64,000 nt of DNA. It comes from Allopontixanthobacter confluentis. Lineage in GTDB: Bacteria; Pseudomonadota; Alphaproteobacteria; Sphingomonadales; Sphingomonadaceae. The notes under the pieces were generated by a model. It did no database searches. It was not told the DNA's origin and saw only the letters and a list, made by a program, of their open reading frames with translations. The stretch spans positions 269,001-333,000 of the forward strand of contig NZ_WTYU01000001.1 of NCBI RefSeq assembly GCF_009827615.1, in the 5' to 3' direction. Positions 49,501-56,894 of the stretch are shown here, piece after piece. Made by a program: the position numbers and the translations under genes. Positions within the stretch are counted from its first letter, which is position 1; each line of letters starts with the position of its first letter.

Positions 49501-49529
49501 TCTTCGTTTCGGCGAAAATGAAGTTCTAA
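46503..49529 (+). CDS. TonB-dependent receptor (second)
   Basis: Outer-membrane receptor like the first. The 1008 residues have a signal peptide (1-28, ending VSAQ), plug domain (about 45-190: VIVVTGSRIQRRNVESAAP, NLRGLGTPRTLVLVNGRRW, VTGGASAVYGSDALAGVVNF) and barrel ending in Phe (FFVSAKMKF). The start at 46503 is fixed by AAGGGGG 6 bases upstream. Codon use favours T-ending codons (GTT, GCT, CGT) more than most genes here, consistent with high expression or different origin. A strong terminator follows. The substrate is unknown; it shares its general type but not its exact sequence with the first TBDR. Confidence 0.93.
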   Translation: MSNRFTKSALLAGTIMAGAMIATPVSAQTVDQENEPALQALPDNGAGNVIVVTGSRIQRRNVESAAPVAVVNAEEFELSGTVNVENVINTLPQVVPGTTSFSNNPGTGASTLNLRGLGTPRTLVLVNGRRWMSYDTNQIVDLNTIPSFLIDSVDVVTGGASAVYGSDALAGVVNFRLKQVDGIELGGQYNITERGDGARYEVHGAIGTSFDDGRGSATVFAEYYNREPIFQSGRNFSNFALGGESFDAPLQRFGSGTPPQGRVNAPGNVIVRNAIDLNNDGDTTDAGEAAIRRDIAAGLVLDDGLFRTPGVATPNAGNSYNYAPANYLQLPQERYLIGGYADYEFSDGHSAYTEVSFVNNRVAQELAATPVTGTFNVNIAAVSPFLSAAVINELNIIDQREAAASAERVANGLSALPTAQLGVISTAINRRTIESGSRNSLDERNAFRVLGGVRGDITQTINYDAYYMYARTRNANIQAGNISRSAFQRGLDGTDPAINIFGLGQLSQGSIDQISIQAQNGDVSTTQVASAVISGTFGDFAIGAAQPIGFALGAEYRKVGSEFLPDTALSSGDVIGFNAGDATAGSYNVKEVFGELNIPIFETDGGARLNLTAAGRISDYSLEAVGTTYTYAGGVEFSPIRDVTLRGQYQRAVRAPNVAELFQGQAINFPGVVDPCANAATGAVAATRAACIALGVPAGNVGQGLIVQPNAQVPVLIGGNPNLEEETSDSFTAGIVLQPSFLPGFTLTADYFDITIDNAIASVGGSPQGAFDLCFVTVAAAANPVCDAFRGVRNGDGAIVVDNPPLISQANISSLGVSGIDLEANYTTTIPFSLLTDTGEQRVNLSFLGTWTESSFVTPVVGIDDTVECAGKFGGRCGEPTPSFKWTSRASFMDGPLTTSIRWRHLSAVQDEDDSVLYSDFNGVERIPAYDLFDLTMAFEASENLTLTFGVNNIFDKLPLSPEFNAAGEVSNTNNGTLLGDNQEQANTYPSTFDVLGRDFFVSAKMKF

Positions 49530-49560
49530 AATACGATTGCCAAGAGGCAATTTGAAAATC

Positions 49561-49593
49561 GGGCGGCGAACCTTCGGGTTCGCCGCCCTTTTT
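49561..49593 (+). terminator. Terminator after second TBDR
   Basis: A perfect 12-bp GC-rich stem (49561-49572 with 49577-49588) with a stable TTCG tetraloop, then TTTTT. Strong rho-independent terminator. Confidence 0.92.
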
Positions 49594-49670
49594 CATGCGA
49601 CAAATTCAAGCAAATTTTCCACGATGAAATCGCGACTGTCGAAAGGTTGCAATCAACCCCCGGCCCGCTG

Positions 49671-50582
49671 TCAGTTCGTCCGCGCCAGAATACGCCAGTC
49701 TGCGAAAGGCGGTATGGATTTCGCTTCGGCGACTGGTTGGATGCTAAGTTGAGTCAATCCCCCATCCGAGATCTCGCGCAAAAACCCGTCACTATCGGCC
49801 GTTCGCGCGCACGCAATTTGAAGAGACGCGATCCGGCCTCGCTCGTTTGCAGCTTTCGCCGCGATCTGATCTAGCAACTGACGGACATTTGCTACCGTAT
49901 CGCGTTGCCCTAGCGTAATGGACTGCCGAACGGCCTCGGCAATTTCCCAGGCAGCAGACGTTGCGCCGAACAGACGTGCACCTTCTTCTGGGGCTAGCGA
50001 TATCTTGGCGGGAATTGCGGAAATGCCGGCGACGCGTAAAGAAAGACTGCGTTTAGCCAGTTCAATCAGATTCTGATCATCCAGAACCCAACTCAACTGT
50101 TTTAGTCGTTCCAGATTATGCGCAAGAATTGGTCCATCCTGCCGGTGAGTCAGAATAGCAACCCGGCCATCAGGGCGCAAAACACGTGCAATCTCTGTCG
50201 ATATTTTTGAAGTATCGCCATACTCGAAGCCAAACTGGCTTGTAACGGCGGAAAAGGCAGAGTCGCGGAACGGCAGCATTTCCATCGACACCCCAGCGCG
50301 CACCTTTGTGCCTTTAGGCGGGATGGGGAGTTGGGGCGCACGATCGATGCCGGTCGGTTTCACGTCCTTGCGTGCCTGTAATATCCACCGCATCACCCTT
50401 GCGTCACCAGTTGCAAGGTCCAGCAAGCGGGACTTTGCAGGAAGAGTTTTTGCAAACTCCAACCATTTTTTCGCCTGTGCCGCATCAATGCCAAGGTAAC
50501 CGGAGGGTAGGCACCCAGCCGTGGATTTTAATTCGGCGGCCCAAAAATCGCCCCATGCTGCCGCTTCGTCAGGTTTATTCAT
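49671..50582 (-). CDS. Class I SAM-dependent methyltransferase
   Basis: A 303-residue cytoplasmic methyltransferase. Motif I LLDLATGDARV (53-63) binds SAM, Asp80 (PTGIDRAP) fits motif II, and MLPFRDSAFSAVTSQFGFEYGD fits the motif following it, as in UbiE/Methyltransf_11-type enzymes. The acceptor is unknown. The start overlaps the stop of the TPR-2OG oxygenase gene as ATGA, so the two (and probably the 2OG oxygenase upstream) form one operon. A methyl modification in the same pathway as hydroxylation is an inference. Confidence 0.85.
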   Translation of the reverse strand: MNKPDEAAAWGDFWAAELKSTAGCLPSGYLGIDAAQAKKWLEFAKTLPAKSRLLDLATGDARVMRWILQARKDVKPTGIDRAPQLPIPPKGTKVRAGVSMEMLPFRDSAFSAVTSQFGFEYGDTSKISTEIARVLRPDGRVAILTHRQDGPILAHNLERLKQLSWVLDDQNLIELAKRSLSLRVAGISAIPAKISLAPEEGARLFGATSAAWEIAEAVRQSITLGQRDTVANVRQLLDQIAAKAANERGRIASLQIACARTADSDGFLREISDGGLTQLSIQPVAEAKSIPPFADWRILARTN

Positions 50583-52300
50583 GAAGGTTCCTTCTCAGGC
50601 CTAACGTCGAAAGCAACGGTCAGGCGGCGACCTTGCGTGAACGGGCGGGTTCCGTGGTAAAGTGTGCTCGGAAATAGCGCGAGGTGTCCAGGCCGCGGGG
50701 GGAAGGCGGTTATCGGTTGCAAATCTATGCCCAAATCTGGTGGTGGACGGCCCAACTCCAGCCAACCCGCCTGCGGGTCGCCGTTGAGGTCAGCAGCCGC
50801 ATCAGGCGGGCTTTCGCAATATAATGCGGATGACACTATCCCCAGCGGATGAATGTGCGATGCGTGCCGGTCGCCGGCGCCCCCCGACAAGCGCACTGAC
50901 CATGAGCCGGCCATGTGCCATGGCACGTCGCGATAGCGCAGAACCGGATGGCAGATGCGTGGATTTGTGGCATCGGATTGCGGCAGAGCTTTTTGATAAT
51001 CTTGGATAGTCGCACCAATTGCGTCGCGCAATGCGGCAAATTCCGGCTCTGTCCGGTCGAACAGTAGCGCAGCGGTCTGTGTTCCGCCCCTCAGGGACTG
51101 CCCAAGCGGCTGGGCTGACGTATCGTGCAATCGGTGAAGCTGCGCGATTGCAGGGGGCAGGACATTTTCGGCATCTTGCAGCGGAAGAAATGCAACAAGG
51201 CCTTGCTGTTCATGTAGCCATTTCTCACGCGGATCTCCGGCTAATCGCCACACCACACTTATCAGCGCCCAGGCGGAAATTGACGTGGGATCTTCTTGCA
51301 GCACAAGATCAAGAAGAATTGCAGCCTTATCGGTTTCGCCCCGCCGCAGTTGATGCCGCGCCAGATGGATTCGTTCGTCGTTATTCTTAAGCGAAATTGT
51401 GTTCCAGACCGATTGAGCCCGCTCATTTTCCCCAGCCGCGCTCGCATAGACAGCCTCGAGCAGGGCAAACCGCTCGAGATGCGGAAATTTTTCCCGAGCG
51501 CTTCGTGCGAATTCTGCTGCTTCACGATTGAAATCAAGCCCGGCCAGCACTGCACATTGCGCTGCGGGAATGTTGTGATCCTGCGGCCTTCTTTGCATGG
51601 CAATAGTGTAATGCGACGTGAAGTCAGCCTCTCCTGCTGCCAGTCGCAATTGCGCCAGAAACTGCAGTCCGTCGAGCCATTGGGGAGCTTGCTGCATCAA
51701 TAGCTCCGCGATTTTACGCGCTTCGGCAGTGTCGCCTGCAATGGCCATTGCCTGAGCTTGCCCAAGCCACAATTCTGCATCGCCGGCAGTTACTTGCAGC
51801 GCCTGTTGGTAGCGAGAAACCGCATCGCGCTCCCCCCTTTGCATCGCCAGTCGTGCGCGGCCATGCAAAGCGCGGGCATGCTTTGGGTCAAGAGTGAGGC
51901 ATTGTTCAAACCACGCCCCGGCCTCGGCCAGGTTGCCCGCCCCGCGCTCCGCCAGTGCTCGCACGGAACAATATCGAGCCACGGAAAACCCTTCCTTGGT
52001 GAAGGGCGCAAGGACCGCCAACGCGTCGCGATATCGCGCAATTCGTGACAGAGAAATTGCCAGATTAAGCGAGAATTCGAGTAATCGGGGCTGAAGTTTG
52101 GCCGCAGTTCCAAAGAATTGAATGGCTGAGTCGAAATTGCGTGAGCGCATTGCAGCGTTGCCGGCGGAATTTGCCAAGGCTGCATCATCTGGCCAGGCAG
52201 CAACTCCCTCTTCAAGAATTTCCAGTGCACCATTGAGATCCCCTGCCTGTTCGGCGGCATGGGACCGTGCTCGCCATTCAGAAGCGGAAACTTTGCTCAC
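50579..52300 (-). CDS. TPR protein with C-terminal 2OG-Fe(II) oxygenase domain
   Basis: About 573 residues: TPR repeats (roughly 1-410), then a 2OG-Fe(II) oxygenase domain of the 2OG-FeII_Oxy_5 type. It has the metal site HIHPLGIVSSALYCE (HxH), the distal His in LFPSTLYHGTRPF and Arg in RRLTVAFDVRP, which binds 2-oxoglutarate. Hydroxylation of an unknown substrate is likely. The start is uncertain: GTG 52300 fits directly behind the upstream stop, while ATG 52339 would overlap the upstream gene and lacks a Shine-Dalgarno sequence. ATGA overlap with the methyltransferase downstream. Confidence 0.85.
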   Translation of the reverse strand: MSKVSASEWRARSHAAEQAGDLNGALEILEEGVAAWPDDAALANSAGNAAMRSRNFDSAIQFFGTAAKLQPRLLEFSLNLAISLSRIARYRDALAVLAPFTKEGFSVARYCSVRALAERGAGNLAEAGAWFEQCLTLDPKHARALHGRARLAMQRGERDAVSRYQQALQVTAGDAELWLGQAQAMAIAGDTAEARKIAELLMQQAPQWLDGLQFLAQLRLAAGEADFTSHYTIAMQRRPQDHNIPAAQCAVLAGLDFNREAAEFARSAREKFPHLERFALLEAVYASAAGENERAQSVWNTISLKNNDERIHLARHQLRRGETDKAAILLDLVLQEDPTSISAWALISVVWRLAGDPREKWLHEQQGLVAFLPLQDAENVLPPAIAQLHRLHDTSAQPLGQSLRGGTQTAALLFDRTEPEFAALRDAIGATIQDYQKALPQSDATNPRICHPVLRYRDVPWHMAGSWSVRLSGGAGDRHASHIHPLGIVSSALYCESPPDAAADLNGDPQAGWLELGRPPPDLGIDLQPITAFPPRPGHLALFPSTLYHGTRPFTQGRRLTVAFDVRPEKEPS

Positions 52301-52307
52301 TGCCAAT

Positions 52308-53051
52308 TTACCGGTCCCTAAACCAGCCTGAAATGGCATAGCGGCCGATAGGCGCGAATGGCGGGACAAAGCTGACACCATGCGCTTGTGGCACGGTAAA
52401 CAGGTTGAGGGAGTTGAACCTTGGGCGGAATCCTTGAACCACGTCGCCCTCTTCATCGAAGAAATTCAGATAGCCACCCCAATCAGGCTTCCATTCGTCG
52501 ATCGTCATATTCAGCACATAAGCCACCCGCCAGCCTTCGGCGACGTGGCTGTCAATATGGTGCGCAAGGAAATGCTGTGGGCCAAACAAAGTCGCGTTAC
52601 CGTCCGCCTTAACCAGTCCGGTCTGACCAGTCACATCTGCAACGAGCGCAATAAATTCAGGCGTGTTCAGATATTCGAGCAGCAGGTCATGCGGCCCGCC
52701 CTCGTTCCATTTTCCAAGATAATTTTCGACAAGCGAGTAGCGACCATAAAGAAAAGCATAGTCGCCCGCGCCAGCAGCTTGAAAACTTCCTGCCGCGAGT
52801 TCCTGGATTTTGTTCTTTCCTGTCGCGGTAGCAACTTCATCGGCGCGCAATGCCTGCGGGCCAGGGGAATCGGCCGCGCCTGCTTGCGCGGCAATGCCCC
52901 AGGGGGTCGCGCAGGCTAGCACATCGCGAACCTCTGATGCCGTTTCGAGGGTAAGCACATCGCGTATCTGGACACGCGAATGCGCAGCAAACTCAGCTGC
53001 CAGGCCGCGGCGGTCAAGGTCGGGATTAATCTCGAAAAGTTTCTTGGCCAT
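52308..53051 (-). CDS. 2OG-Fe(II) oxygenase (prolyl hydroxylase-like)
   Basis: A 247-residue cytoplasmic dioxygenase of the SM-20/Tpa1 prolyl-4-hydroxylase-like type. The iron triad fits His165-x-Asp167 (HHIDSH) and His224 (PQAHGVSF). Arg237 (GRYAISGWF) should bind 2-oxoglutarate. Conserved YLNFFDEEGDVVQGFRPRFN is the central strand. ATG 53051 is the family start; the frame extends upstream without similarity. Only 7 bases separate its stop from the proposed start of the TPR-2OG gene. The substrate is unknown; it may modify a protein or small peptide. Confidence 0.88.
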   Translation of the reverse strand: MAKKLFEINPDLDRRGLAAEFAAHSRVQIRDVLTLETASEVRDVLACATPWGIAAQAGAADSPGPQALRADEVATATGKNKIQELAAGSFQAAGAGDYAFLYGRYSLVENYLGKWNEGGPHDLLLEYLNTPEFIALVADVTGQTGLVKADGNATLFGPQHFLAHHIDSHVAEGWRVAYVLNMTIDEWKPDWGGYLNFFDEEGDVVQGFRPRFNSLNLFTVPQAHGVSFVPPFAPIGRYAISGWFRDR

Positions 53052-53231
53052 GGCGGGTGCGATGTAAACTCTAAGGGTGGAGGCGGGCCATGATCCTACA
53101 TCCGCAAGTTGCCAAATAGCAAGCCGTGCAAGGCGGTGCTTCGGGTTTAGCGACTTGCTTGACTGCCACAAAACCGCACCCTACCCGATTATCAAATTGA
53201 GACTTCGGAAACTCTCTGGGAGAAGATTGCG

Positions 53232-54404
53232 ATGGCAACTGCCTATATCGTCGATGCCGTAAGGACAGCTGGTGGCAGGCGCGGGGGGCGTCTGGCGGGG
53301 GTTCATCCGGTGGATCTTGCCGCAGCGTCGCTGGATGCGCTGGTTACGCGCACGGGGATTGACCCGGGTTCGGTTGACGATGTGATCATGGGCTGCGTCA
53401 GTCAGGCGGGCGAACAATCCATGCAGGTGGGCCGTAATGCGGTGCTGGCGTCCAGGACCCTGCCGCAATCCACGCCGGCAGTGACGATTGACCGGCAGTG
53501 CGGGTCATCACAGCAGGCGATCCAGTTTGCAGCGCAGGCCGTAATGTCGGGCACGCAGGATGTGGTGATTGCCGCCGGTATCGAAAGCATGAGCCGGGTG
53601 CCCATGGGTTCCACCGCCACATTCCACATGAAGGAAGGGCTGGGGATGTATAAATCGCCCGGTCTGGAAGAAAAATATCCCGGCATCATGTGGTCCCAGT
53701 TCATGGGTGCGGAAATGATCGTGGACAAGCATGGCCTGACCAAGGACGATCTCGACCGGTTTGCGCTGGAAAGCCACATGCGGGCCATCGCTGCGACCAA
53801 TTCCGGCGCGTTTACGGCCGAAATCGTGCCGATCACCATTCAGACCCCGGAAGGCGAGCAGCAGCACATTGTCGACGAAGGCATCCGCTTCGATGCCACG
53901 CTGGAAAGCATTTCATCGGTCAAGCTGCTGAGTGAGAAAGGCCGCATCACGGCTGCATCCTCCAGCCAGATCTGCGATGGGTCGAGCGCGGCCCTGATCG
54001 TTTCGGAACGGGTGCTGAAGGAACAGGGGCTGACCCCGATGGCGCGCATCCACAACATCACGGTCACTGCGGGTGACCCTGTCATCATGCTGGAAGAACC
54101 CCTGTTTGCCACAGACCGTGCATTGCAGCGCGCCGGCATGTCGATTGGCGATATAGATCTGTACGAAGTGAACGAGGCGTTCGCCCCTGTGCCGCTGGCA
54201 TGGCTGAAGCATACAGGCGCAGATCCGGAGCGGCTTAACGTCAATGGCGGCGCTATTGCGCTGGGCCACCCATTGGGGGCATCAGGCACCAAGCTGATGG
54301 CAACGCTGGTCCATGCGCTGAAAGCGCGGGGCAAGAAATACGGCCTGCAGACGATGTGTGAAGGCGGCGGCGTTGCCAATGTCACCATCATCGAGGCGCT
54401 GTAA
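53232..54404 (+). CDS. Acetyl-CoA acetyltransferase (thiolase)
   Basis: Thiolase interconverting acyl-CoA and acetyl-CoA. The 390 residues have the active-site Cys90 (DRQCGSS), His346 (ALGHPLGASG) and Cys376 (QTMCEGGG), all at typical positions. It may serve beta-oxidation or acetoacetyl-CoA formation; sequence alone does not decide. First of three metabolic genes (thiolase, dehydrogenase, crotonase) upstream of a MarR regulator. Confidence 0.95.
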   Translation: MATAYIVDAVRTAGGRRGGRLAGVHPVDLAAASLDALVTRTGIDPGSVDDVIMGCVSQAGEQSMQVGRNAVLASRTLPQSTPAVTIDRQCGSSQQAIQFAAQAVMSGTQDVVIAAGIESMSRVPMGSTATFHMKEGLGMYKSPGLEEKYPGIMWSQFMGAEMIVDKHGLTKDDLDRFALESHMRAIAATNSGAFTAEIVPITIQTPEGEQQHIVDEGIRFDATLESISSVKLLSEKGRITAASSSQICDGSSAALIVSERVLKEQGLTPMARIHNITVTAGDPVIMLEEPLFATDRALQRAGMSIGDIDLYEVNEAFAPVPLAWLKHTGADPERLNVNGGAIALGHPLGASGTKLMATLVHALKARGKKYGLQTMCEGGGVANVTIIEAL

Positions 54405-54473
54405 TCACTTTCTGCCTGCAAACGCCGGACAGATAGCCGGACAAATCGAGAATTTAACGAGAGGATTTCATTT

Positions 54474-55256
54474 ATGAATGTCGATAGCAATACGGCCGCT
54501 GTGGTTACAGGCGGCGCATCGGGCCTTGGCGAAGCAACGGCGCGGGCGCTGGCTGCCAAGGGCGCCAAGGTCGCGATTTTCGATCTGCAGGAAGAAAAAG
54601 GCAAAAAGGTTGCCGAAGATATTGGCGGCATTTTCTGCGAAGTGAATGTCACGGATGATGCATCGGTGGATGCCGGTTTCGCAAAGGCGCGCGCCGCCCA
54701 TGGGCAGGAACGCATTTTGGTTAATTGCGCAGGCACCGGCAATGCCATCAAGACAGCAAGCCGGTCCAAAACCGATGGTTCGATCAAGCATTTCCCGCTC
54801 GAAGCGTTCAATTTCATCATTCAGATCAATCTGGTCGGCACATTCCGCTGCATTGCCAAATCGGCCGCGGGCATGCTGACACTTGACCCGATGGAAGATG
54901 GCGAACGCGGCGCTATCGTCAACACTGCCAGCGTGGCGGCTGAAGACGGCCAGATGGGGCAAGCCGCCTATGCCGCATCCAAGGGCGGCGTTGTGGGCAT
55001 GACCCTGCCGATCGCGCGGGACCTGATGGGCGAAGGCATTCGGGTGAACACCATCCTGCCCGGCATTTTCAATACGCCGCTGATGAATGCAGCGCCGCCG
55101 CAGGTGAAGGAAGCGCTGGCAGCGTCAGTTCCTTTCCCCAAACGGCTTGGGAATCCGGAAGAATATGCCATGCTGGCCATGTGCATGATCGAAAATGGCT
55201 ATTTCAACGGCGAAGATGTGCGACTGGATGGCTCCATCAGGATGGCGCCGCGCTGA
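54474..55256 (+). CDS. SDR dehydrogenase, 3-hydroxyacyl-CoA dehydrogenase type 2-like
   Basis: NAD(P)-dependent short-chain dehydrogenase, probably oxidising a 3-hydroxyacyl-CoA. The 260 residues have the Rossmann motif TGGASGLGEA, the catalytic Ser153, Tyr166 and Lys170 (YAASK), and ILVNCAGTGNAIKTA. The pattern and length fit human HSD17B10 (HADH type 2). It sits between thiolase and crotonase, in agreement with that role. GAGAGG lies about 10 bases before the ATG. Confidence 0.88.
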   Translation: MNVDSNTAAVVTGGASGLGEATARALAAKGAKVAIFDLQEEKGKKVAEDIGGIFCEVNVTDDASVDAGFAKARAAHGQERILVNCAGTGNAIKTASRSKTDGSIKHFPLEAFNFIIQINLVGTFRCIAKSAAGMLTLDPMEDGERGAIVNTASVAAEDGQMGQAAYAASKGGVVGMTLPIARDLMGEGIRVNTILPGIFNTPLMNAAPPQVKEALAASVPFPKRLGNPEEYAMLAMCMIENGYFNGEDVRLDGSIRMAPR

Positions 55257-55270
55257 TAGCAGATTGGATT

Positions 55271-55344
55271 GGCAGGGCCTGATGATCAAGGCCCTGCCAG
55301 CCCTGCCTAAACCGCCAGACCAGCCCTGCCAGACTAGCCCTGCC
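55271..55344. repeat. Hairpin and repeated AGCCCTGCC units
   Basis: A perfect 10-bp inverted repeat (55271-55280 with 55289-55298, 8-base loop) directly follows the dehydrogenase gene. It is trailed by three copies of AGCCCTGCC at 55299-55307, 55322-55330 and 55336-55344. No T-run follows, so it is not a standard terminator; it may process or stabilise the mRNA or simply be a local duplication. Confidence 0.6.
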
Positions 55345-55405
55345 GCACAGGAGCGCGCAGCACAAAGCGGCCCTGACACCACATGCAATACATCGGGAGA
55401 GAGTG

Positions 55406-56278
55406 ATGAGCCAGTATAGCCAGATCCTTTACGAGGTTGATGGACCTGTCGCCACCATCACTCTCAACCGGCCGGAAAAATTGAACGCCTATACCGGCCA
55501 GATGATGATCGAGGTGATCGACGCGCTGGATCAGGCAGATGCCGATGATGGCGTGCGGGCGATTATTTTTACAGGCGCGGGCGAACGCGCCTTTTGCGCT
55601 GGCGCGGACCTGACGCCTGAAGGTGGCGGCGGGCCGTTTTCCAGCGATACCAAGGTTGACGACCTGTCGGATGACAGCGTGCGCGATGGTGGAGGGCGGC
55701 TGACACTGCGCCTGTTCCAAAGCACCAAGCCGCTTATTTCCGCATGCAACGGCGTGGCGGTAGGGGTGGGCGCGACCATGCAATTGCCGATGGATTTCCG
55801 GCTGGCATCAGACACCGCCCGGTTCGGCTTTGTCTTTGCCCGGCGCGGTATCGTGCCAGAGGCTGCGTCGAGCTGGTTCCTGCCCAAAATCGTCGGGATC
55901 AGCCAGGCGCTGGAATGGTGCATGACCGGGCGCATTTTCGATGCTGCCGAAGCGTTGCACGGCGGGCTGGTGCGTTCCGTCCATCCGGCCGATGAACTGA
56001 TGGGCGCAGCGCGCATGCTGGCGATGGAAATTGCCGAAAACACCTCGGCAGTCTCGGTTGCGATGACGCGCGCGATGCTGTGGCGGCTTTCGCCCGCAGC
56101 CCATCCGATGATGGCCCACCGCATCGACAGCCGCGCCATTTACCGTTTGTCCAAAGGTGCTGACGCGCGCGAAGGCATCGAAAGTTTCCTCGAGAAGCGC
56201 GCCCCCGACTTTCCCGGAAAAGTTACCACCGACATGCCGGACTTCTACCCCTGGTGGGATGAACCCGGTTTCGAGTAA
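55406..56278 (+). CDS. Enoyl-CoA hydratase/crotonase family protein
   Basis: Crotonase-fold enzyme, probably hydrating an enoyl-CoA. The 290 residues contain ITLNRPEKLNAYT, the first oxyanion-hole segment AFCAGADL and the second block PMDFRLASDTARFGFVFARRGIVPEA with Glu. GIVPEAASSW matches the catalytic-Glu area. ATG 55406 has GGGAGAG upstream; the GTG one codon before is less likely. It follows thiolase and dehydrogenase genes in the same direction. The exact substrate is unknown. Confidence 0.9.
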   Translation: MSQYSQILYEVDGPVATITLNRPEKLNAYTGQMMIEVIDALDQADADDGVRAIIFTGAGERAFCAGADLTPEGGGGPFSSDTKVDDLSDDSVRDGGGRLTLRLFQSTKPLISACNGVAVGVGATMQLPMDFRLASDTARFGFVFARRGIVPEAASSWFLPKIVGISQALEWCMTGRIFDAAEALHGGLVRSVHPADELMGAARMLAMEIAENTSAVSVAMTRAMLWRLSPAAHPMMAHRIDSRAIYRLSKGADAREGIESFLEKRAPDFPGKVTTDMPDFYPWWDEPGFE

Positions 56279-56350
56279 TCACCGCTTACCATCGCTGTTC
56301 GCCAAGGTTGCATCTTGCCATGCAGACCGGTTTCGATAGTAACCAATCGT

Positions 56351-56839
56351 ATGTCTGATACCGGTTCACCAGTGCTCGTCCTTTCCGAATTCTTGCCTTA
56401 TCAGATTTCGATTACATCGAATGCGATAAGTAACCGGATTGCGGAGGTGTATCGCAGCCAGTTCGGGCTGAAAGTTACCGAATGGCGGGTGATGGCGGTG
56501 CTGGGCGATACTGGCGCGCTGACCCAGCGCGAACTGACATCGCTGACGCTGATGGACAAGGTGGCCGTCAACCGAGCCTGCAAAGTGCTGGAACAGCGCG
56601 GGCTGGCCAGCCGCAAGCCCAATACCAGCGATGGCCGCTCGCATCTGCTGGCCCTGACGGATGCAGGTGTCGCCATGCACGACCGGATTGTGCCGCTGGC
56701 GCGCGAGGTGGAACAACGCTTGCTCGCGCCTTTGAGCGCGCAGGAACGCCAGACGCTCAAGGATTTGCTCAAACGCTTGCGTGACCATTCCCATACACTT
56801 GGCCCCGCAACCGTAACTGACGGTTGCGGGGCCGATTGA
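56351..56839 (+). CDS. MarR family transcriptional regulator
   Basis: Winged-helix repressor-type regulator. The 162 residues include EWRVMAVLGDTGALTQRELT, the recognition-helix area MDKVAVNRACKVLEQRGLASR, and the wing NTSDGRSHLLALTDAG, as in MarR. It may control the upstream thiolase-dehydrogenase-crotonase genes. It begins 73 bases behind crotonase. The 3' end is shared with a perfect 14-bp inverted repeat, so the last residues (GPATVTDGCGAD) are encoded by it. Confidence 0.88.
   Translation: MSDTGSPVLVLSEFLPYQISITSNAISNRIAEVYRSQFGLKVTEWRVMAVLGDTGALTQRELTSLTLMDKVAVNRACKVLEQRGLASRKPNTSDGRSHLLALTDAGVAMHDRIVPLAREVEQRLLAPLSAQERQTLKDLLKRLRDHSHTLGPATVTDGCGAD
56801..56833 (+). terminator. Inverted repeat within the 3' end of the marR gene
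   Basis: A perfect 14-bp stem (56801-56814 with 56820-56833) and 5-base loop lies inside the last codons of the marR gene; the stop is 56837-56839. There is no T-run after it, but the stability would support transcript end protection or rho-assisted termination between marR and the convergent tadC. Confidence 0.55.
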
Positions 56840-56894
56840 GCGCTTGATCTGGCGCGCCGTTTGTTCTGGCGCGCAACTTGTTCTGACGTAAGGG

